A model generated the notes under the pieces. The model was given only the letters and a program-made list of their open reading frames with translations, searched no databases and was not told the origin of the DNA. Shown piece by piece: positions 37,502 to 44,526 of a DNA stretch of 64,000 nt; position 1 is the first letter of the stretch; each line of letters opens with the position of its first letter. Source of the stretch: Corynebacterium cystitidis (GTDB taxonomy: Bacteria > Actinomycetota > Actinomycetes > Mycobacteriales > Mycobacteriaceae). The translations under genes and the position numbers were made by a program. The stretch lies in contig NZ_LT906473.1 in assembly GCF_900187295.1 (NCBI RefSeq), forward strand, positions 744,001-808,000, given 5' to 3'.

Positions 37502-38152
37502 ATGGTTACTAGTTATGAGCTCCCCGCTGATGGTGAAATCTTCACCCACGAATTTGAGATCAAGCGCTCCCGCTTCATCACCTGGATCGCGCGTGCACAA
37601 AGCGAGGACGAAGCCCGCGACCTGATAGCTTTAGCGCGCGAAACTTATCCTGATGCGCGACACCACTGCTCGGCCTACGTGGTGCATATCGACGGTGCCA
37701 ATCCGATCGAGCGTTCCAGTGACGATGGGGAGCCCTCCGGCACAGCCGGCAAACCGATGTTGGATGCGCTAAAAGGATCGGGCATGCTCGATGCTGCCGC
37801 CGTGGTCATCCGCTACTTCGGTGGCATCAAGTTAGGCGCCGGAGGCCTCGTCGGAGCCTACTCAGACTCCGTTGTCAACGCACTTCCACACGTACGACGC
37901 GTCCGACGCACGATGAAGGAACTCGTCACAGTGGACTTCCCGCATGCTGACGCCGGCCGCATCGAAGCAGAATTGCGCAACCACAGTGTGGACGTGATCG
38001 GCGTGGACTACGGGCAGGCTGCCACCTACACTTTGGCCCACGACCCCGGCGGGCGGGACCAGCTTGACGCTCTACTCGCAGCAGCCACTCAAGGGGCTGC
38101 TGAGGCGGAGGAAGCCGGTCACAGCTGGGTAGAACTTGACGTTGTAGAATAA
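37502..38152 (+). CDS. YigZ/IMPACT-family protein (UPF0029)
   Basis: This 216-residue protein is soluble. It has the UPF0029 signature FGGIKLGAGGLVGAYSDSV, preceded by SRFITWIARAQSEDEA and SDDGEPSGTAGKPM. Related yeast and mammalian IMPACT proteins act on translation control; the bacterial role is unclear. The C-terminal segment (PHADAGRIEAELRN) matches the DUF1949 ferredoxin-like domain. It is divergent from treZ with 31 bases between start codons. Confidence 0.9.
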   Translation: MVTSYELPADGEIFTHEFEIKRSRFITWIARAQSEDEARDLIALARETYPDARHHCSAYVVHIDGANPIERSSDDGEPSGTAGKPMLDALKGSGMLDAAAVVIRYFGGIKLGAGGLVGAYSDSVVNALPHVRRVRRTMKELVTVDFPHADAGRIEAELRNHSVDVIGVDYGQAATYTLAHDPGGRDQLDALLAAATQGAAEAEEAGHSWVELDVVE

Positions 38153-38157
38153 CAACC

Positions 38158-38391
38158 ATGTCTATGCAGCGACGAAACCCGAACCCGATTCAGGCTCGTA
38201 AGGACGCCGTCCGTAAATTCTCCCGCAACGCAGTCCTATTCGCAGGCGGAGGCGTAGTTGGTGGGATCGCCCTTGGTCTTATTTTTAATTCCTGGAACCT
38301 GCTCATCTTAGGATTTGTCATCGCCGTCGTCGGCGGCGTGTTCAACTACAACAAGGTTCAGAAAATTGTGAACCATAAAGATCATTACTAA
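38158..38391 (+). CDS. Small membrane protein, unknown function
   Basis: This 77-residue protein has a basic N terminus (NPNPIQARKDAVRKFSRN) and two hydrophobic segments (about 25-45 and 47-65). A charged end (KVQKIVNHKDHY) follows. It starts six bases after the YigZ-family gene and is probably co-transcribed with it. I do not recognise the family. Confidence 0.75.
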   Translation: MSMQRRNPNPIQARKDAVRKFSRNAVLFAGGGVVGGIALGLIFNSWNLLILGFVIAVVGGVFNYNKVQKIVNHKDHY

Positions 38392-38400
38392 AGCGGGTGG

Positions 38401-38790
38401 GTGTCCGTGACCACTCCTGATGGATCACCAGTGCGCATCGACGTGTGGACTTGGGCTGTCCGCATCTTTAAAACACGCAGCGACGCTGCACAGGCTGTGC
38501 GCGCGGGGCATGTCAAGCTCAACGGTGGCGCCGTTAAACCAGCGGCACAAGTAGTACCGGGGGACCGGGTACAGGTGTGGAAAGACCACCGAAATTTTGA
38601 TTTTGAGGTCACCGCAACGGTGCGCAAAAGAGTCGGGGCACCCATTGCGCGCACGTGTTATATTGACCACTCCCCGCCACCACCGCCAAAAGAGATCATC
38701 GCTTCGATGCCGCGCCGAGATCGGGGAGCAGGGCGTCCAACAAAACGGGAGCGACGTCAACTAGACAAATTACGTGGCTACCGCAGCTAA
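38401..38790 (+). CDS. S4-domain RNA-binding protein (Hsp15-like)
   Basis: This 129-residue protein has an S4 domain (RIDVWTWAVRIFKTRSDAAQAVRAGHVKLNGG) and a C-terminal basic tail (RRDRGAGRPTKRERRQLDKLRGYR) rich in Lys/Arg. E. coli Hsp15 (HslR) with this layout recycles 50S subunits that carry a blocked nascent chain. The start is GTG 38401 (a second GTG two codons later is equally possible). Confidence 0.88.
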   Translation: MSVTTPDGSPVRIDVWTWAVRIFKTRSDAAQAVRAGHVKLNGGAVKPAAQVVPGDRVQVWKDHRNFDFEVTATVRKRVGAPIARTCYIDHSPPPPPKEIIASMPRRDRGAGRPTKRERRQLDKLRGYRS

Positions 38791-38807
38791 GATGTGGCCA
38801 CCAGCCC

Positions 38808-39821
38808 TCAAGGGTTCGTCGTTAAGCGCAATTGCTCTAACCTGCGCTTCAATCGTTGTGGACGCTGCTTTGCCTGACGGCCTAGGTTGCCTGTGCGGCG
38901 GATGTGTTCGGTGCCGTAACGGTTGAGCAACAAGTCATCGATGATGCGTACCTGGCCTGGTTGAAAGCGGTAGTTCATCGCTGTTCGAACCACCTCAATA
39001 TCTGCCTCGTTAACCAAATCCGCCAAGTCGCGAATTGTGGTGAGCCCATTAGCAAACAGCAAATCCTGCAACCATCGGTAGGCTTCGGTGCGGGAACGAG
39101 GAAAGCGAGTGCCTAGCATCATGGTCAAAATTCCCGGCAAAGTATCTGTAGTGAGATCAAGTTCTTCATCTGGCAGGCGCACATTACTTGGGGCCTGAAG
39201 CGCCGCAATCTGGTCAAACTGCTGATCTGCCAATTCAATGAGGCCAGCTGCCAGAGTGAACGCACGATCTACCTGAGGGGCGGTCGAGTTCGCGCCCCGT
39301 TTGTAGCGAACGTCATGTTCAAACTCCGCCCACGCGTGTTGCAAAACAGTGCGGACCTGCACCTCGAATTCCATTCCACGGTACTGTTCTAAACCTTCCG
39401 AGGCAGCGGTGACTTCCAGAATCAGGTGATGGGAACCATAGCCAAATCCGCCGGAAATCTTCGTTTCTTGTGCTTTGTCGACGCTGCGCAACACTGCGAA
39501 GGAGTGGGCGATGATGTCCAGTACCACCGGAATTTCAGTCGAGTGCAACACTGTGATGCGCGCCCCGATCAGGTCGTGGATATCGCGCCACGGGTCTGGG
39601 TACATCAAGCTCCCGTCCGGGTGGCGTTTCGATGCCTTTCTCTGCAGCGAGTTCCATGTTTTCACCCGAGATGTGATGTTGTCAAAGTTCACTCCGGCGT
39701 CGCTCAAGATATCGTCGAGAGCGCGCGCGAAGTCAGCAGCTGTTGTGGGGTGCGCCGCAATCCATTCATGATAGGTAGCGCCCAGTGCGGCGATCGTGGG
39801 CGCTTGTTGGCTCTTACTCAT
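38808..39821 (-). CDS. Small alarmone (ppGpp) synthetase, RelA/SpoT domain
   Basis: This 337-residue protein has one synthetase domain and no HD hydrolase domain. The motifs DPWRDIHDLIGARITVLHS and EVQVRTVLQHAWAEFEHDVRYKRG are those of nucleotide pyrophosphokinases that make (p)ppGpp from GTP/GDP and ATP. The C. glutamicum gene in the same position next to treY is, as I recall, the small alarmone synthetase called RelS. The ATG shares its last base with the treY stop codon, so the two are co-translated. Links trehalose and stress signalling. Confidence 0.88.
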   Translation of the reverse strand: MSKSQQAPTIAALGATYHEWIAAHPTTAADFARALDDILSDAGVNFDNITSRVKTWNSLQRKASKRHPDGSLMYPDPWRDIHDLIGARITVLHSTEIPVVLDIIAHSFAVLRSVDKAQETKISGGFGYGSHHLILEVTAASEGLEQYRGMEFEVQVRTVLQHAWAEFEHDVRYKRGANSTAPQVDRAFTLAAGLIELADQQFDQIAALQAPSNVRLPDEELDLTTDTLPGILTMMLGTRFPRSRTEAYRWLQDLLFANGLTTIRDLADLVNEADIEVVRTAMNYRFQPGQVRIIDDLLLNRYGTEHIRRTGNLGRQAKQRPQRLKRRLEQLRLTTNP

Positions 39822-42349
39822 TAGTTACCGGAAATAAGCTCGTCCAGCCGCGACGACACCAACAGGGCGGTTGGCAGTAGCTCAAGAACCTCGGAGACGG
39901 GAACGGTACCGGAGTAAGTGCGGCCAGTAAGGCGATCTCGCCACTGACCTTCGGGCAGGGTTACCGTAGTACCGCGCCAGCCACCGCTTTGCTCCAGCAG
40001 CAGTGGGCGGCGTACAGCCAAAGCTATCACTGAGAGGCCGGCGGCACCGGAGGTATTTCCATCGCCTCGTGCCGTGCCCACCAAATGAGACTCAGCCGGG
40101 CCCACACCAAACACAGCCTGGTGCTCTCCACGTAGGAACACGTCGGGGAACTGGCGGCGCAGAACCATGCTCTGGTGAACCACAGCCTGCTTGGCTCGAT
40201 CAGACCAGCGCGCAAGATGTGGGTAGGGCGTCGGGTTTTCGCCGACATCACGCTGTTCAGCGCGCGCTTGCTTGGCAAGTGCGGCCAGATCGTCACGGTC
40301 TGGGTTCTCCAACACAGCTAAGGATTGGCTGCGCGCGGTGTAGTCGACGAAACGACGGTTGTCAGGATCAACCAGAGAATAGTCGAAAAACTCCTGCCCC
40401 TGGTAAGTATCCGGAATGCCGGGACCTACCATTTGCAGCATTTTGCGTCCGAGCGAGATCTGCACTGCACCGCGATGGATATCGCGCATGAAATCAGTAA
40501 TAGTTGTAGCAGCCGGGCCATCTAGGAGTGCTTCAACCCACGTCAAAATTGCCTTTTCGTAGGCCTGATCCTGGTCTACCCACGTGGTGTGGAGGCTAGC
40601 CTCGCGCACGGCCTTCAACGAATAGTCTCTCAGACGGGCGCGCAAAGCATCAGTGATCTCGCCGCTTTCAGGCCACACACCCAGCACATTCTGGATCAAG
40701 AAGTGCGCGGTGGCGGGGTCGGGCGCAGGAACTACGGCGTTAACCTGGGTAACTAGTTCCGCAAACTCGCTGTGATACTCGGTCAGCTCGATGATGCGGG
40801 CGCGCACGTCTTCGCTGCGTTTGGTGTCATGGGTAGACAGTGTCGTCATTGCCAGTGGCCACAGAGTGCGGCGCTCCTGCTGTAACAGGTGGAACTCGGC
40901 AGCGGATACCCCGAAGCGCCCGGGTGCGCCACCGACCTCTTGGAGCGCCACCAAGCGAGAAGCACGGTAAAACGTGGTGTCTTCGACACCTTTGGCCATC
41001 ACAGCGCCACACACCTGGGCAAAACGTACCTTTGCTTCACCATTTGCCAATAGCGCAGCTGAAATCAGGTCAAGGGCGTCACGGCGTGAGGGGAAGCGAC
41101 GGGACATATCGGCAACCACCGAGGAAGTGATGCGTGATAAGGACACGTAGTCGGCGCGGTAGACAGGCATCGCCGCAACCAACTCTTCGATCGTGGAAAT
41201 AAGGTCCTCCTCGGCCACCAATGCGCCTGCGGTGGAAAAATTATCGCGTCGAATCGCGCGTGCCAAACGACGCACCTCGGCCGCCAACTCGGTGCGCGCA
41301 ACCTCGCGCTTCAGGTGGTGCTCAGTCGCCTTGATGGCGTTCTCGTCCCAGGTCGAGCCTGTTTGCTGCAGTGCAAGCATACTCATGTGATTTTCTGCTT
41401 CACGCGAAATGAACACTCCGTCGAATTCACGCAGCGCATCGTAGCCTGTGGTGCCATCGACAGCAAGACGTGGATCGAGTGGCTCATCGACGCTGAGAAT
41501 CTTTTCAATAACCAGCCATCGATCGTCGCCCACCACATCACGCAGGCGGTTGAGATAACCGAAAGGATCAGACAAACCGTCTGGGTGGTCCACGCGAACA
41601 CCATCAATCAATTCCTCTGCGATGATGGTGCGCAGTACGCGGTGTGAATGCTCAAAGACAAGGGGATCTTCTTGGCGGATACCGGCCAGACCATTTACCG
41701 AGAAAAAGCGTCGATAGGAGATTACTCCGTCGCGCCAGTACATCAGGCGGTAGGCCTGCTTCTCATACACCTCGAGTGGATCGTCGTCAGGCCCTTCGCA
41801 GGTTCCAGGCGCGATGGGGAAGTAGTTGTCGTAGTAGGCCAGCACGAGCTCACTGAGGTCGGAGTGGAACTGGATTTCAAGTTTGTCCTCATCGCCCTCG
41901 GCTCCCAGAACCGGCATTCCCAGTTTGCCGCCGGCGCCGTTGTCCTCGTGCCAGTCGATGTCGAAGTAGGGCTCGAAATCGGAATCTTGGCCGTTTTTGA
42001 GTACGTCCCACCACCATGCATTGAGTGTGGGTTCATCAACACCTAGGTGGTTGGGCACAATATCAACAATCAGGCCAATCCCCTCGGCGTGTGCTGCCTT
42101 CGCTAAGTTACGTAGCCCCTCGATACCGCCGAGTTCTGGGCTGACCTCAGTCGGGTCGGTGACATCGTAGTTATGGTTTGAGTCCGGCACCGCTGTGAGG
42201 ATTGGGGAGAGGTAGAGGTGGGAGACTCCCAACTTTTTCAGGTAGGGAAGTTGTGCTTCGGCCTCGGCGAATCCGAAGGCACGTCCTCCCGGGTCGGCCT
42301 TCGGGCCGCGCAGCTGCAAACGGTAGGTAGACGTGATCGGTCGACGCAC
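39821..42349 (-). CDS. treY: Malto-oligosyltrehalose synthase
   Basis: TreY turns the reducing end of a glucan into a trehalose unit by an intramolecular transfer; TreZ then frees trehalose. The GH13 motifs are DIVPNHLG (barrel strand 3), GVRVDHPDGLSDP (nucleophile), WLVIEKIL (acid/base) and STHDTKRSED. The chosen start GTG 42349 (842 residues) has AGAAGGAG seven bases upstream; the ATG at 42367 is within that ribosome site. Its stop overlaps the ppGpp synthetase start by one base. Confidence 0.94.
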   Translation of the reverse strand: MRRPITSTYRLQLRGPKADPGGRAFGFAEAEAQLPYLKKLGVSHLYLSPILTAVPDSNHNYDVTDPTEVSPELGGIEGLRNLAKAAHAEGIGLIVDIVPNHLGVDEPTLNAWWWDVLKNGQDSDFEPYFDIDWHEDNGAGGKLGMPVLGAEGDEDKLEIQFHSDLSELVLAYYDNYFPIAPGTCEGPDDDPLEVYEKQAYRLMYWRDGVISYRRFFSVNGLAGIRQEDPLVFEHSHRVLRTIIAEELIDGVRVDHPDGLSDPFGYLNRLRDVVGDDRWLVIEKILSVDEPLDPRLAVDGTTGYDALREFDGVFISREAENHMSMLALQQTGSTWDENAIKATEHHLKREVARTELAAEVRRLARAIRRDNFSTAGALVAEEDLISTIEELVAAMPVYRADYVSLSRITSSVVADMSRRFPSRRDALDLISAALLANGEAKVRFAQVCGAVMAKGVEDTTFYRASRLVALQEVGGAPGRFGVSAAEFHLLQQERRTLWPLAMTTLSTHDTKRSEDVRARIIELTEYHSEFAELVTQVNAVVPAPDPATAHFLIQNVLGVWPESGEITDALRARLRDYSLKAVREASLHTTWVDQDQAYEKAILTWVEALLDGPAATTITDFMRDIHRGAVQISLGRKMLQMVGPGIPDTYQGQEFFDYSLVDPDNRRFVDYTARSQSLAVLENPDRDDLAALAKQARAEQRDVGENPTPYPHLARWSDRAKQAVVHQSMVLRRQFPDVFLRGEHQAVFGVGPAESHLVGTARGDGNTSGAAGLSVIALAVRRPLLLEQSGGWRGTTVTLPEGQWRDRLTGRTYSGTVPVSEVLELLPTALLVSSRLDELISGN

Positions 42350-42419
42350 GAGAAAACTCCTTCTCATCCAGATTCTTTAATCTCTACACTAATGTTTTTT
42401 CATTCGCCGCGGGTTTGCC

Positions 42420-42974
42420 TTACCGGATCACGGGAAACCCCAGTGAATATGTGATTACCTCTGCATGGCTTGTAGCACGCTTTAGTGCTTGGCGCGCACT
42501 GTCGGGCGCGCAGTCATATACCGCTACCTCCTGGTCCGGGCACAGGATGAAACTGAGTTCAGTTCGGGGCGCTAGCAGCGAGTGCAAGTGCCGGTGGAGC
42601 ACAGTGAAAGTTGACGGGTGCGCCATCCACTTCCGCGCATGCGCGATGTCCCAGCCCGGTGTGCCGTCAAGGAGGTGAGGCGCGGGGCGGATAAGAAACT
42701 CTACCCCTTCACTGCAGCTATTCTGCGCTAGTAGATCCCGTGCGGCGCGGTCCCAAGCCTCGTGCACGCTCACACCCATCCGGCCCAAATCTAGGTAGGT
42801 AAGCGGGGTGCCCGATTCGTCGTGCAGCACGCTTCGAAGGTCCCGCGACAGCGGGATTGAGGCAAGATCGTCGCGTATCGACGACACACCCCACGGCCGG
42901 TCAGACACCTGGGAAGAGGGGACAATCCCCATCTCAAGCATTGGGGCTTGAGTAGGGGCATGCCTGGTGGACAT
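42420..42974 (-). CDS. Conserved protein of unknown function
   Basis: This 184-residue soluble protein has no signal peptide or membrane segment. Segments worth noting are TPLTYLDLGRMGVSVHEAWDRAARDLL in the first half and ELSFILCPDQEVAVYDCAP near the end. I do not recognise a domain. A GAAAGG site lies about ten bases before the ATG. It precedes treY on the same strand and may share its promoter. Confidence 0.7.
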   Translation of the reverse strand: MSTRHAPTQAPMLEMGIVPSSQVSDRPWGVSSIRDDLASIPLSRDLRSVLHDESGTPLTYLDLGRMGVSVHEAWDRAARDLLAQNSCSEGVEFLIRPAPHLLDGTPGWDIAHARKWMAHPSTFTVLHRHLHSLLAPRTELSFILCPDQEVAVYDCAPDSARQALKRATSHAEVITYSLGFPVIR

Positions 42975-43061
42975 GAGCGGAAAACCTTTCGCGGTGGTCG
43001 AAACAGTTAACCTTTAGACTGATCCGGGCCCGCTTCGGTTCCCTACATTATGAAATTTTTT

Positions 43062-44441
43062 TTAAAACGGGGGTTGTTCGTCTAACCCCAAGGCTTCTAA
43101 TAGTTTGTCCGCGGACCAGATCTGCAACTCTTGGCCTTGATCGATGAGCTCCCGGGCGCGTTTCTCCTTCGATGTCATCGTGGCCCATTGACCCGTGACT
43201 AAAATTGTGGTCTTTTTGGTCACGTTTTTTCCTACCTGGGCGCCGCATTGTGCAATTCCGGCCCACAGCGTGCCTTTGTCAAAAGGTTCAAATTCGCCGG
43301 TGAGGGTGACGTTCTCGCCGAAGAGGATGTGGCTGGGGTCTGCTTCTTCATTCGGTTCCGGAATGGTGTCTGGGGTGGCCACTGATTGCCATGGGGCGGG
43401 GCCACGGCGGGTGGTCTGCTGCGGCTGCGTGGACTGGTCGGTGCCTGCTCCGGAGACATGTGGGGCGGGTGACTCATCGTTTTTTACGCGTTTCGCCTGC
43501 AGGGCGCGGGACGCGCCCGAGCGGTCGCGCAGCGTTGGAATTACCCGCTTTGGTTCTAACACTCCCAAGGTAAACCCGGCCGAGTGCACGAACTCCATGA
43601 GGGAACCCGTGTGGTGGGCGCGTCGTGCGAGCTCCACCATGATTCCTGCGCAGGCGACCGCGTCGGCCTCAGCATCATGATGCGAAGACAGGTCGACTCC
43701 GAGGTGTGCGGCAATCGTGGGCAGTTTGTGGTCCCGCACGCTTAACGACGACGCGCGTGACTGAGCCAGGGTACACGCGAACATGGCGTGGGGCGCTTCT
43801 ACATCGCTGGCCTGGCATGCTTCACGCAGCGCAGTGGTATCGAACTGCGCGTTGTGGGCAACAAGAGGTAGATCAGCCACAAATGCGCGAAACTCGGCCA
43901 GACGTTCTTGGAAAGTTGGCTGGCCGGCTACTGTCTCAGCGGTGATGCCGTGGATCTCAACGTTGAAGGGATCAAACTCTTCTAGCCCAGGGGCAGGGGT
44001 GCACAACCACGAGGCGGTTTCGGTGATGGCACCGTCGATGACTTTGGCAGCCCCAATTTGGCAGATCGAGCCCCATCGGCCGTTTGCCGTTTCCACATCG
44101 AAGGCAACAAAATCAAGCCCTGGCACACCTGCATCGAGTACGGCGTCCCTGGGTGCTTCGCCGCGTCGGGCGGCGTCGATAAGCGCGATGAGTTGATCGA
44201 TAGCGGCGTGGGAGCCCGGGGCGAAGCTGATCGTAATCGGTGCGCTGGCTGTGGTCGCAGTAGTCAGCGTCACAGTCGCGTTATCCCACGCGTCGCCAGG
44301 GGTGACAGTGACATCGTCAAGCTCATCGACGGCAATAGTGACATCTCCTGATGAGCCGCTTAATGATGCTGCTAGCTCTGTCGGTGTCAAGCGGATGGTG
44401 GTGTTAGTGACAGTGACTGTGGCGCCGTGAGCTGCGATCAC
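43062..44441 (-). CDS. Three-part protein: PH-like domain, DEDDh exonuclease, BRCT
   Basis: This 459-residue protein starts with GTG. Residues 1-95 look like a PH-like DUF4429-type domain (strand-rich with ITISFAPGSHAAIDQLIALI). Residues about 109-270 are a DnaQ-type 3'-5' exonuclease: DFVAFDVETANG (Exo I), VAHNAQFDT (Exo II) and HHDAEADA (Exo III, DEDDh type). A flexible Pro/Gln/Ser linker follows, then a C-terminal BRCT domain (about 368-450, FGENVTLTGEFEPFDKGTLW, TTILVTGQW). The combination suggests 3'-end trimming guided by a BRCT contact; the polymerase partner is unknown. Confidence 0.82.
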   Translation of the reverse strand: MIAAHGATVTVTNTTIRLTPTELAASLSGSSGDVTIAVDELDDVTVTPGDAWDNATVTLTTATTASAPITISFAPGSHAAIDQLIALIDAARRGEAPRDAVLDAGVPGLDFVAFDVETANGRWGSICQIGAAKVIDGAITETASWLCTPAPGLEEFDPFNVEIHGITAETVAGQPTFQERLAEFRAFVADLPLVAHNAQFDTTALREACQASDVEAPHAMFACTLAQSRASSLSVRDHKLPTIAAHLGVDLSSHHDAEADAVACAGIMVELARRAHHTGSLMEFVHSAGFTLGVLEPKRVIPTLRDRSGASRALQAKRVKNDESPAPHVSGAGTDQSTQPQQTTRRGPAPWQSVATPDTIPEPNEEADPSHILFGENVTLTGEFEPFDKGTLWAGIAQCGAQVGKNVTKKTTILVTGQWATMTSKEKRARELIDQGQELQIWSADKLLEALGLDEQPPF

Positions 44442-44461
44442 GTGAGCTGTCTCCTTTAGAC

Positions 44462-44502
44462 GCGAAACGGGTGGGATGAGTGTTTGTGCTCATCCTACCC
44501 GC
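44462..44502 (-). terminator. Terminator after glgX
   Basis: On the minus strand a 13-bp stem is formed by 44489-44501 and 44468-44480 (one G-T pair) with an eight-base loop, followed by TTTCG. It lies downstream of the glgX stop and upstream of the exonuclease-BRCT start, so it separates them. Confidence 0.8.
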
Positions 44503-44526
44503 GTGGCCGACACGGACTTTCGCCGA

